A stretch of DNA of 12,914 nucleotides from JBKJTP01 sp046590195. Lineage in GTDB: Bacteria > Bacteroidota > Ignavibacteria > Palsa-1295. How positions within the stretch are numbered: position 1 is the stretch's first letter; every line of letters begins with the position of its first letter. The notes beneath the pieces are model-generated. The model had not been told where the DNA came from and ran no database searches. It worked only from the letters and a program-made list of their open reading frames with translations. This document shows positions 6,901 to 12,913 of this stretch, piece by piece. Where the stretch lies: assembly GCA_046590195.1 (NCBI GenBank), contig JBKJTP010000103.1:1-12914 (forward strand). Reading direction: 5' to 3'. A program made the translations under genes and the position numbers.

Positions 6901-7563
6901 GAGCTCGATCAATCGCTGAATCTCTTCGAGAACAACCCGACGCATTCGTATCGACTCCGCTTCTTCGAGCGAGCGATGGCGCAGCAATACACAACCGGTT
7001 TAGAGCGCACGTACCGCGCTGAGCGCTCTGTGCGTGGACGATTCCGGTTAACGAGCGATCTCTCGAACGAGACGATGGTCCGGTCGCTGACCGATCTTGC
7101 TCTTACCCGGTCTCAGTCATTTACACAGCCGTATAACGTGAGTGGTATGGGAGTCGAGACCGAATGGAGCTATCATCCGGCTGCAACCAGATTCGATTAC
7201 GGATTGCGTGCAGAGATGTTGTCCACGACAGAAAGAGCGACTGACATCAAGGCCTTGGCGAATTCGGTCACGGTCAAGAGTAGCTATTCGCTCGAGAGTC
7301 GCACGAGGCTTCGCGGAGAGTTCGAGCGGGATGAGCTGACGCTGAAGAACCAGCAAACCCAAAGCTTCTCGCTGCCCTACGCGCTCACGAATGGGCGAAC
7401 CGATGGAATTACATGGCTTTGGCGGTTGGCGTTGGACTATAATTTCGGCGCTGGTGTTATAGCAACGCTCGCTTATGACGGCCGTAACGCACGTTCGAGT
7501 TTCCTGACAAGCGAGCGAGAGACGATACACAATGCGCGCGCGGAGATCCGCGCTGCTTTTTAG
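3904..7563 (+). CDS. Large outer-membrane beta-barrel protein of unknown function
   Basis: 1219 residues from TTG at 3904, which overlaps the rsmI stop (ATATTGA). The frame is open further upstream, but that part is out of phase with rsmI and looks like a shadow; TTG gives a proper signal peptide: Arg-rich n-region, core AVAFVLLMCA, cleavage near SSSSA-Q (residue ~33). An ATG at 3973 would destroy it. The body alternates polar and hydrophobic residues, is rich in Ser, Arg, Thr and aromatic residues, and ends RAEIRAAF, a C-terminal Phe as expected for BAM-inserted barrels. Recognisable stretches are an N-terminal segment around IQPEGNTQTLRELDRIYINL (~203-222), VIDYATGELTFQPRR (~355-369) and an EF-hand/dockerin-like loop D892-x-N-x-N-G-x-x-D900-x-x-E903 that could bind calcium. 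I associate this layout with large uncharacterised proteins of Chlorobi/Ignavibacteria-like genomes. No TonB box or plug is evident. Role unknown. Confidence 0.8.
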   Translation: MSARRADRLWLRRFVQAVAFVLLMCAPSSSSAQLLDRTIGGNDTVIVLGDRFIIPSSIELVIDSSLRLRLNVDFTLDQATSSIRFTEATKQLLFAGLDSAVRHRVSIAYSALPIDLKESYSLYETAPAESGDSGKRVIAPTVQRDGPKDLVSNFQRSGAITRGFQLGSGRDLALTSGFNLQFTGELAEDVTVTGALTEETIPIQPEGNTQTLRELDRIYINLKASKYFEATFGDFYLDMNSGRGIAKLFEQASTPSPLSLTREWQTLTKTSFTSLSRKVLGVEAVASLPFGSFTAGAASNKGRFTSNTIQGQEFFQGPYRLTGVNGERAAPVLAGTERVYVDGIVQTRGERNDYVIDYATGELTFQPRRLITSASRITIDFEYAEQAYSRTLVIAQAQSMIVPGSVYLGATLLREGDNPDATLTLSLSDEDREVLRAAGNDPTKAFRSGVSFVGRTDAGRAKGSYVKTDTTINGADITFYRYDPQDSINAMYAVGFGAVGTGGGSYSRRAISEYLFVGPGRGDYDTLVPLPFPQLTEVLGLNTVIRPFKWVTLSGEFAGSRNTANRFAPLAEEGTAYRYSLGASDSLPLFGGLHAVQASFRSESVRPTFQTLDRINSVEFDRSYGFDLNRSRVRATDYRLDEGRIMVSPFSRVTLDGSLSRYRTDSSSFVSDRLATTVFVREDSTLFPEINATFETLDLSNQRIGDRSTWQRLSGRLSKTLSADAYGITPYFAIASEDRKSTQLASALDSLNANSFKFTELNPGLRVQLGPRVSLGSDISLRRDDSAAFGAMREVSNSQTLRFNASLNNLSGFSTLLSVTLREKEYADSLSRVRNGGDQSGILLRFEPRYSSLEGLVNVEALYEISNQRTARIERLFFPVQRGYGNYKYQGDLNGNGRADVEEFVLARYSDEGEYVLITLPSEQLYPTTDLRTSARLRFTPASLVASEDLSFGAEFLRGISTETVIRLEERSTLEDETSIFLLDLSKFRQDSTTLAGLYELDQSLNLFENNPTHSYRLRFFERAMAQQYTTGLERTYRAERSVRGRFRLTSDLSNETMVRSLTDLALTRSQSFTQPYNVSGMGVETEWSYHPAATRFDYGLRAEMLSTTERATDIKALANSVTVKSSYSLESRTRLRGEFERDELTLKNQQTQSFSLPYALTNGRTDGITWLWRLALDYNFGAGVIATLAYDGRNARSSFLTSERETIHNARAEIRAAF

Positions 7564-7569
7564 AGAACT

Positions 7570-8463
7570 ATGCAAGTTGGCCACGCAGTATCCACGCTAC
7601 CTGAAGAAGCACTTTCACTCGATCGGAATGAGTATGCAGCGCATCCGCTGACATTCCTCCGCAAGCATCTCACCGAGCGCGGAGCTGATGCAATGCATAG
7701 CTTCATCGAGCGCGTCGAGTTGTATCCCTTCATCTCCGATCTGCTTGGAGAGTACTTACGCCGCAACAGCAACATTAAGGATGCTTCCAACTTCCTGACA
7801 CTGATCACGCGCGAAGTGATCAGCAATATGACATTGACAGAGCTATGTACAATGCTTCAGGCACCGCTTGAATTGCTTGCTGACGCACATGGCAAAGTCG
7901 AACCAGCGACGGTTAGTGGCATCTTTCGCGAGTTGTATCTCTCGTCATTGGCCGAGAAGATCGAGCAACAGGCTGCGCCCATCGACCCACGCGATCTTGA
8001 GAAATTGCTCACTGCTCCGTCATCGGCACTTGCAGTTGAGTCAACTCCGAATGCGGACTACAACGATTTCTTGTCCGAGTTGAAGGATGCAGGTGTGATC
8101 ATCCCTCCCTCATCGAAAGAGCGTCAATCGCGTGTGCAGGCGAAGCGTGCGGCGGTGACAGATGAGAAGGCGGGTTCAACCGTTCGGTCGCCTAAGCCTA
8201 AGCCTGCGGTGAGCAAGCCATGGGCACAGACAGTTGAATCCATGCTCAGCCCTGACGCGAACGAGAAGATCATGCTGAAGATCTTCAGAAACGATGAGGA
8301 TGATTACCGCCGGTCGATGGAGCTGATCAACAAGGCGAAGGACTGGAAACAAGCATCCATCTATCTCGATGCGTTGTTCATGCGCCGCAAGGTCGATCCG
8401 TATTCCAAAACGGCGACACGCCTGACCGATGCCGTGTATGCGCGGTTCAATTTGGTCAGTTAA
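7570..8463 (+). CDS. Conserved-looking hypothetical protein, 297 aa
   Basis: Not recognised as a named family. It starts six bases after the barrel gene stop and is almost certainly co-transcribed with it. There is no signal peptide or membrane segment, so it should be cytoplasmic. Three parts can be seen: a mostly helical N-terminal region (~1-160) with HPLTFLRKHLTERG and a hydrophobic, acidic helix pattern; a Lys/Pro/Ser-rich flexible linker (~175-222) with KPKPAVSKPW; and a compact C-terminal domain (~225-297) with NEKIMLKIFRNDEDDYRR, WKQASIYLDALF and DPYSKTATRLTDAVYARF. The C-terminal block resembles, from memory, tails of uncharacterised proteins in related genomes. Its position before obg hints at a link to ribosome or envelope biology but gives no function. 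A GTG or other alternative start is not needed; the ATG has no Shine-Dalgarno. Confidence 0.8.
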   Translation: MQVGHAVSTLPEEALSLDRNEYAAHPLTFLRKHLTERGADAMHSFIERVELYPFISDLLGEYLRRNSNIKDASNFLTLITREVISNMTLTELCTMLQAPLELLADAHGKVEPATVSGIFRELYLSSLAEKIEQQAAPIDPRDLEKLLTAPSSALAVESTPNADYNDFLSELKDAGVIIPPSSKERQSRVQAKRAAVTDEKAGSTVRSPKPKPAVSKPWAQTVESMLSPDANEKIMLKIFRNDEDDYRRSMELINKAKDWKQASIYLDALFMRRKVDPYSKTATRLTDAVYARFNLVS

Positions 8464-8522
8464 CCCTTCAGTACTGTTCGCTGGGACTTCCCGGAGGCAG
8501 GACATTTGCGACTTTCTCAGGT

Positions 8523-9617
8523 ATGCAGTTCATAGATCAGGCGAAGATCCGCGTAGAAGCGGGCGATGGCGGGCACGGTATCATTTCATGGCGCCGCGAG
8601 AAGTATGTCCCTAAAGGCGGACCTGACGGCGGTAATGGCGGCCACGGCGGTAATGTCATATTCGAGGCCGACCCAAACCTCTCCACCTTGCTCGATTTCC
8701 GCTACAAGCGCGCCTATAAGGCCGTAGACGGCAATCCTGGTGAGGGCAGCAATTGCACCGGCCGAACCGGCGAGGATGAGATCGTCAAGGTGCCTGTCGG
8801 TACGATCGTACGCGTTGCGGGTACAGAGGACATAATCGCCGATCTGGTTAGGCCAGGCCAGAAGATGACGATAGCCAAAGGCGGTCGTGGCGGATTGGGC
8901 AACAACGAATTCAAGTCTTCAACGAACCAGGCTCCTCGGCACCAGACGAATGGCACACCCGGCGAGTCTTTCGATCTCGAGCTCGAGCTGAAGCTTCTGG
9001 CCGACGTCGCGATCGTAGGCTTCCCTAATGCGGGTAAATCGACACTGATCTCCCGCATCTCAGCCGCAAAGCCGAAGATCGCGGATTATCCGTTCACGAC
9101 GCTGATCCCCAACCTCGGCATCGTACAGGCGCCTGAGGAGCATAAGTCGTTCGTGGTCGCGGATATCCCCGGTCTCATCGAAGGAGCCAGCGAAGGCAAA
9201 GGTCTCGGCATCCAGTTCTTGCGGCACATCGAGCGCAGCAATGTGCTGCTATTCTTGCTGGATGGAGCCGATCCTGACAATCCTCCAGCGCAGGCGTTTG
9301 CCGTCCTGAAGGAGGAGCTAAAGAAGTATCAGAAGACACTGCTGACTCGTCCGAGGATCATCGCGGTGACCAAACTCGACGCGCTCATGCCGGAAGATAT
9401 CGCTGAGCTGAAGAAGCTCACGATCGACCGCAAAAAGCCGCTTCTCATCAGCGCAGTCGCTGGCGAGAATGTGAAAGAGTTGGTTAACAAGTTATGGAAA
9501 GAGGTCAAGACCGCAAAAGAGGCCGACGCTCTGGTGCTCCTACAAGCTGATGAAGAGCTGAAACGAAACGCTGCTGAAGTTACTGCAAGACGGCAAAAGA
9601 GAGCGTCAGAAGAGTAA
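8523..9617 (+). CDS. obg: GTPase Obg (CgtA), ribosome assembly
   Basis: 364 residues. Obg is a GTPase that binds the 50S subunit during late assembly and links it to ppGpp signalling. The N-terminal glycine-rich Obg fold (~1-157) has GDGGHGIISWRREKYVPKGG and GGNGGHGGNVIFEAD, and later KGGRGGLGN. The G domain shows G1 GFPNAGKS (166-173), G2 YPFTT (189-193), G3 DIPG (214-217), G4 TKLD (283-286, T in place of the common N) and G5 SA (310-311). There is no long OCT domain, only a short charged tail after ~330, as in many Bacteroidota Obg proteins. It begins 59 bases after the previous gene, the largest gap in this run, so a separate promoter is possible. Its stop TAA overlaps an ATG at 9617. Confidence 0.97.
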   Translation: MQFIDQAKIRVEAGDGGHGIISWRREKYVPKGGPDGGNGGHGGNVIFEADPNLSTLLDFRYKRAYKAVDGNPGEGSNCTGRTGEDEIVKVPVGTIVRVAGTEDIIADLVRPGQKMTIAKGGRGGLGNNEFKSSTNQAPRHQTNGTPGESFDLELELKLLADVAIVGFPNAGKSTLISRISAAKPKIADYPFTTLIPNLGIVQAPEEHKSFVVADIPGLIEGASEGKGLGIQFLRHIERSNVLLFLLDGADPDNPPAQAFAVLKEELKKYQKTLLTRPRIIAVTKLDALMPEDIAELKKLTIDRKKPLLISAVAGENVKELVNKLWKEVKTAKEADALVLLQADEELKRNAAEVTARRQKRASEE

Positions 9618-9862
9618 TGAACAGTATGGCAATTTCTGTGAACAGGCGTCGTGAACTGACGTTAGATGGGCCAAACATAGAGATTCGGGATTAATGTACT
9701 GGGCAAAAACGGATGAAAGAGCAATCTTCATCCAAAGTAACAGAGGCGTGGCAAAACGCCTTATGATCAATCAAAACACGCTAAAAACCGGAACAGGGAT
9801 CTGAAATGGAGGCTGGTGGCAAAACCTGGCAAACCTTCGTCTCAGGGGCAGGGCAAATATAA
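9617..9862 (+). other. Coupled chain of three micro-ORFs (25, 36 and 18 codons), or a decayed gene
   Basis: An ATG at 9617 overlaps the obg stop (TAATG) and opens a 25-codon ORF starting MNSMAISVNRRRELT. Its TAA (9692-9694) overlaps the ATG of a 36-codon ORF (9694-9804) containing YWAKTDERAIFIQSNRG. One base after that TGA, an ATG at 9806 opens an 18-codon ORF (MEAGGKTWQTFVSGAGQI) ending at 9862. I recognise none of the peptides. They could be translated leader-like peptides, the remains of one gene broken by frameshifts, or chance. Confidence 0.2.
9701..9859 (+). repeat. Dispersed GGCAAA repeats beside the tRNA gene
   Basis: GGGCAAAAA (9701), TGGCAAAAC (9749-9757), TGGCAAAAC (9817-9825), TGGCAAACC (9827-9835) and GGGCAAATA (9851-9859) occur in direct orientation within 160 bases. 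The identical 9-mers at 9749 and 9817 are the best pair. Purpose unknown; integrase arm-type sites are one possibility because a tRNA gene follows. Confidence 0.5.
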
Positions 9863-9880
9863 TACATTTTTCTACCAAAT

Positions 9881-9914
9881 GCAAGAGCCTGAGAAAAAAA
9901 TCTCAGGCTTTTGC
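9881..9914 (+). terminator. Long hairpin, probable terminator between obg region and tRNA
   Basis: GCAAGAGCCTGAGA (9881-9894) pairs with TCTCAGGCTTTTGC (9901-9914) over 14 positions with one G-U pair on the plus-strand RNA, and the loop is six A. TTTTGCTTTGC lies in and after the right arm. It can end plus-strand transcripts coming from obg; on the minus strand it follows the tRNA 3' end by about 25 bases and could act there too, though its T-run is poor. Confidence 0.65.
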
Positions 9915-9940
9915 TTTGCAGGATAGTATTTCTTTAGGAG

Positions 9941-10023
9941 TGCCCGGGGCCGGACTCGAACCGGCACGGAGTCACCCCCGGCAGATTTTGAGTCTGCTGC
10001 GGCTACCATTACGCCACCCGGGC
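9941..10023 (-). tRNA. tRNA-Leu (anticodon CAA)
   Basis: On the minus strand 83 bases fold as a class II tRNA: acceptor GCCCGGG / CCCGGGC with discriminator A, T8-G9, D arm GCG...CGC, anticodon stem GCAGA / TCTGC around loop CTCAAAA (anticodon CAA at 9990-9988, reads UUG), a long variable arm of the CGGGG...CTCCG kind, and T arm GCCGG-TTCGAGT-CCGGC. The CCA end is not encoded (CTC follows). The long variable arm and A discriminator fit leucine. Confidence 0.95.
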
Positions 10024-10097
10024 AATTCACACAACTCATTCTATTATGGCGTTTCGGCCAAAAACAGCTCAAGCGCCGGTATAAACAGCGCCTGAGG

Positions 10098-10121
10098 AAA
10101 AAAGTCGCCGAAATCTTCGGC
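10098..10121 (-). terminator. Intrinsic terminator of greA
   Basis: Read on the minus strand, GCCGAA (10121-10116) and TTCGGC (10112-10107) form a six-pair GC-rich stem with a three-base loop, followed by GAC and six T (10103-10098). It begins nine bases after the greA stop codon and ends transcription before the tRNA gene. Confidence 0.75.
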
Positions 10122-10129
10122 TAAAGCGA

Positions 10130-10615
10130 TTATCGTGTGATCTCGAGGATCTTCAGATTCAGTAATCCGGCCGGTACCGTCACCTGCACGCTATCACCTA
10201 CCACGTGCCCCATCAACGCCTTGCCGATCGGCGAGGACATGCTGATCTTGCCGCCTTCGAAATCGGCCTCTTCCTGGCTCACGACCTGATAGACGTTCTC
10301 GCGCTTGGTCTTATCGTTGAGTACCTTGACCTTCGTCATGATATTCACCTTTGACACGTCGATGTCGGTCTCGTCGATGATCGCAGTCTTAGAGAGCATC
10401 GTCTCCATCTTGTTGATCCTCAACTCGAGCAGGCCCTGCTCTTCGCGAGCGGCGTCGTACTCGGCGTTCTCCGATAGATCGCCCTGCGCGCGCGCCTCAG
10501 CGATCTTCCCTGCGATCTCCTTGCGGGCGTGGACCTTGAGATTCCGGAGTTGATCTTCGATCTCCTTTAAGCGCGCCTTCGTGACGTAAACCTTTGAATT
10601 CGGATTGTCTGACAT
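10130..10615 (-). CDS. greA: Transcription elongation factor GreA
   Basis: 161 residues, full length for the family. GreA enters the secondary channel of RNA polymerase and stimulates cleavage of backtracked RNA. The N-terminal coiled coil (~10-80) carries GKIAEARAQGDLSENAEYDAAREEQG with the tip acids Asp46 and Glu49 that position the catalytic Mg2+. The C-terminal FKBP-like domain (~85-161) contains DFEGGKISMSSPIGKALMGHVVGDSVQVTVPAG, ending LKILEITR. The ATG (minus strand, 10615-10613) fits the family N-terminus; no Shine-Dalgarno is visible. It stands alone on its strand, with its own terminator downstream and a hairpin/T-run about 50 bases upstream. Confidence 0.97.
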   Translation of the reverse strand: MSDNPNSKVYVTKARLKEIEDQLRNLKVHARKEIAGKIAEARAQGDLSENAEYDAAREEQGLLELRINKMETMLSKTAIIDETDIDVSKVNIMTKVKVLNDKTKRENVYQVVSQEEADFEGGKISMSSPIGKALMGHVVGDSVQVTVPAGLLNLKILEITR

Positions 10616-10860
10616 GCGTCAGTTATGAACTTCGTAGTTCGTTAGTGCTGGCATATAAAAATACAAGGCATCCATACTCGGATACCTTGTGCGACGCTCA
10701 TACTCAATACTCGCGGAGCGCCTAAATAAAGCAAGTTTCGCCGAAAATGCGTTCCGGATCGGTGCGAAGTGGCTTTGAGCTAGGTCTTCTCCAGCGCTCT
10801 ATCGTACTCGCGGCCGAGTTGCAAGCCCATCGTGGGTTGGTTATTGCATAGGACTTCTGT
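10616..10860. other. Intergenic region between divergent greA and a small plus-strand gene
   Basis: Should hold both divergent promoters, but I see no convincing TTTG/TAnnTTTG pair. It contains a small hairpin GAACT-TCGT-AGTTC (10627-10640) in the greA leader, the stem-plus-T-run at 10657-10690, a 34-codon plus ORF from ATG 10747, and the C-terminal part of a short minus-strand ORF ending at 10780. Confidence 0.5.
10657..10690 (-). terminator. Hairpin with T-run upstream of greA (minus-strand terminator-like)
   Basis: ACAAGGCATCC (10663-10673) and GGATACCTTGT (10680-10690) form an 11-pair stem with one G-U pair on minus-strand RNA and a six-base loop, followed on the minus strand by ATTTTTATATG. 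It has the shape of an intrinsic terminator for minus-strand transcription entering from the right, or of an attenuator in a long greA leader. Confidence 0.6.
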
Positions 10861-11175
10861 ATGAACAACGAACTTGATCTTGTCGGACGCATCCAACACC
10901 TCGATGCTTCAGTGGCCAATGCCCAGGAGATGCCGAATGGGGCATTCCGAGAGGCGCTTTGTGACCTGATCCGGTCCGTCCCAGCAGATTGGAAGAGTGA
11001 GGCGAGAGATCTCTGCCTCGACGAGAATTCCCCGTTTGGGGCAAGCGTGATCGAGCACCTTCAGCACGATATCAACGCGCATGCAGACGACATTGACTAC
11101 ACAAGGATATTCTATCCTTTAATGCGGCTAGCTGTTACCATCCGTACGGCTGAACTCCGTTTCTCTGTCCAGTAA
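10861..11175 (+). CDS. Hypothetical protein, 104 aa
   Basis: I do not recognise the family. The 104-residue product is acidic and probably soluble, with no signal peptide or membrane segment; predicted helices run through LVGRIQHLDASVA, AFREALCDLIRSVP, SVIEHLQHDIN and FYPLMRLAVTIRTAELRF. Codon use (frequent ATC, GAT, GAG, CGC/CGT) matches the certain genes of the window, which supports coding. The ATG at 10861 has no Shine-Dalgarno. Another small gene follows after about 20 bases, so the two are likely a pair. A short antisense ORF overlaps its first ~13 codons. Confidence 0.6.
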   Translation: MNNELDLVGRIQHLDASVANAQEMPNGAFREALCDLIRSVPADWKSEARDLCLDENSPFGASVIEHLQHDINAHADDIDYTRIFYPLMRLAVTIRTAELRFSVQ

Positions 11176-11197
11176 TTTTTCGACTAAAGTGCTTACC

Positions 11198-11422
11198 ATG
11201 CGATCAGCCCGTTACGTGGTCGAACGAGCCAACTTGAGATTCGTCGTTCATCCAGAGAACTCTACAGAGATGACCTACCGCGAGACAGAAGGCGAAGGCA
11301 TTGAAGCTGCTGTTCGTATGCTCCGCAATTTGGGTTACAGCGGCGAGCACATGACGGAACGCCAAGGTGATGGAAGAGTGTACGTGTGGCTACACAATAG
11401 CCACGGTCAGAACATGCATTAA
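11198..11422 (+). CDS. Hypothetical small protein, 74 aa
   Basis: Not recognised. 74 residues from ATG 11198; a GTG at 11189 would add three residues. Sequence features are a basic, beta-looking start (MRSARYVVERANLRFVVHP), a central GIEAAVRMLRNLGYSG helix-turn, and a His/Gly-rich end (RVYVWLHNSHGQNMH). The pattern beta-beta-helix-beta is compatible with a small ferredoxin-like or dsRBD-like fold, but this is a guess. It lies 22 bases after the preceding hypothetical gene and converges on the TonB-dependent receptor gene with a 21-base gap and no visible terminator. Confidence 0.55.
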   Translation: MRSARYVVERANLRFVVHPENSTEMTYRETEGEGIEAAVRMLRNLGYSGEHMTERQGDGRVYVWLHNSHGQNMH

Positions 11423-11443
11423 CTTGATGCGCTGCCGCAAACC

Positions 11444-12913
11444 TTAAAAGGAGTACGCGAGCCCTAGCTTCACGTTGCGTGGAGTACCTGGTGTAAAGTG
11501 AAGCTCTGAGACAGGACTCGACTCGCCTCGCAGCCTGCTTTCCGTATCGAATTGCGCTTCATTCCACTCTGTGTCGAAGAGGTTGTCGATCGATGCATAA
11601 ATGCGATAGCTTCCGAGATCATAGTGAGATGTGAGATCCACCACACTGTAACCGAGCGCCATTACCGAACCAGTCTCGTTCGCCGGTCGATCCCCAATGT
11701 GACGAACGTGAATCGCAACTGCAAGCGGTTTCAGATCAAGACTTGCGCTTGCTGTAAGCGTTCGATCCGGTGCAAGAGGTATGCGGTTCTCCCCTTCGCT
11801 CATGTCGCGATATCTACCCTTCGATAGTGTTAGCGATGATGTCAGTGTGAGCCATTCGATCGGCTGCACATTGAGTTCGACATCGATACCCTGTCTTCTC
11901 GTTCGACCCGATATCTCCGTCGTTCCTTCGTCGCCGATATAGACGAGTTCTTCATCGAGATCCAGCAGCCAAAGCGCTGCGGATGCTGAGAAGAGATCGC
12001 GGCTATTGCCGTATCGCATGCCCGCTTCCGATCCAAATGCTCGCGGCAGTGAAGCAGACTTATCCAGCACGACTGCCCTTGCATCATTCGAGTGAAATCC
12101 AAAACCAGTGTTGACAAAGAGTGTAGCATCGTTTGACACAGGCAGCGATAGATTCGTCTTTGGCGACATGATCAGCTGTTGTGCACTTCCGGCTTCGCTC
12201 GATGTCATACGGTCTGCTACGCTAAAGTTAATGTAGTCAGCGCGCAAGCCAAGTTGCACCGTTGCAAATGGTAAGAGGATATCCTGCTCGACGTACGGGC
12301 CGATCTGATGTTGCGCAATGTCCGCATCGACTGTTGTGGTGTGACGAATGCGAGCAGAGTCTTCGTAGAGTCCGACATGAATGTCATCAGCTCGAACATT
12401 CAGGCCTGCTCGGGTCTGCATGATCACATCGTCAGTGAGGCTCCACGTTGTGCGCTTCTCTGCCTTGAGTCCGAAGACCGTTCGATCGTCGTTCTGTTCG
12501 ATCATGTCGCCACGAACTGAATCGCGAGCGAAGAACGTGAAGTCGCTGAAGAGTTTGAAATTGTATTTTGTCAGGCTCGCCGTGAGCGTGAGTGGATCAT
12601 TGCCCGCAGTCTCATACTTTATGATACCAGTCGTGCGAGAAGTACTTCCGCCCTCTCCGTCATCGACGGCACCGAACCGACCAACCGTTGGCACAACACG
12701 TTCAGGTATCTGCCCGCTTGCATCCCAGGACGATGCGAAGCTCATAAGGCTTGCCGTTAGCGAGCTGCCCTCGAACGGTGCGATCGCTTTTGCAAAGACA
12801 TTGTATCGCTGCATGTCCTGCGGCGCATCGAAGTATCCGCGAGTACCATAAAATTCTCCAGCACCGTAGTATGATAGCCCGTCGATCTTCAATGGATCGC
12901 CGATCAAAGCCAA
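11444..12913 (-). CDS. TonB-dependent receptor, C-terminal barrel part (N-terminus outside window)
   Basis: At least 489 residues; the frame is open at the right edge, so signal peptide, TonB box and plug are missing from view. The visible part is an outer-membrane beta-barrel with repeating amphipathic strands, for example LTLTASLTKYNFKLFSDFTFFARD, DIHVGLYEDSAR, GPYVEQDILLPFATVQLGLRADYI, and the conserved end ASIDNLFDTEWNEAQF...FTPGTPRNVKLGLAYSF. The NLFDxxW/Y and TPGxPR motifs and terminal Phe are typical of TonB-dependent receptors, which import siderophores, cobalamin, metals or glycans using TonB energy. The ligand cannot be told. The TTG at the edge is not a real start. Confidence 0.9.
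   Translation of the reverse strand: MALIGDPLKIDGLSYYGAGEFYGTRGYFDAPQDMQRYNVFAKAIAPFEGSSLTASLMSFASSWDASGQIPERVVPTVGRFGAVDDGEGGSTSRTTGIIKYETAGNDPLTLTASLTKYNFKLFSDFTFFARDSVRGDMIEQNDDRTVFGLKAEKRTTWSLTDDVIMQTRAGLNVRADDIHVGLYEDSARIRHTTTVDADIAQHQIGPYVEQDILLPFATVQLGLRADYINFSVADRMTSSEAGSAQQLIMSPKTNLSLPVSNDATLFVNTGFGFHSNDARAVVLDKSASLPRAFGSEAGMRYGNSRDLFSASAALWLLDLDEELVYIGDEGTTEISGRTRRQGIDVELNVQPIEWLTLTSSLTLSKGRYRDMSEGENRIPLAPDRTLTASASLDLKPLAVAIHVRHIGDRPANETGSVMALGYSVVDLTSHYDLGSYRIYASIDNLFDTEWNEAQFDTESRLRGESSPVSELHFTPGTPRNVKLGLAYSF

Larger units (their letters stand above)
9618..9940. other. Interval between obg and tRNA-Leu without a recognised gene
   Basis: Apart from the micro-ORFs, this interval has GGCAAA-type repeats (9701, 9749, 9817, 9827, 9851), a hairpin AGGCGT (9744-9749) / ACGCCT (9756-9761) whose loop is GGCAAA, an interrupted GGATGAA/TTCATCC hairpin near 9711-9733, TATAAT at 9858 without a matching -35, and a strong hairpin at 9881-9914. 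No CRISPR, integrase gene or known structured RNA is evident. Confidence 0.5.

Noticed and set aside
9853..9863. TATAAT (plus) and TATATTTG (minus) promoter-like motifs
   Set aside because: Neither has a -35/-33 partner at proper spacing; the minus-strand TTTG candidate is only 14 bases away, and neither faces a supported gene.
9872..10072. 66-residue minus-strand ORF across the tRNA
   Set aside because: It runs through the whole tRNA-Leu gene and its terminator hairpin; the residues around the T arm are the usual artefact of translating a tRNA.
10747..10851. 34-codon plus-strand ORF
   Set aside because: Open frame without ribosome-binding site or recognisable sequence; its codon alignment with the opposite strand makes one of the two a probable shadow.
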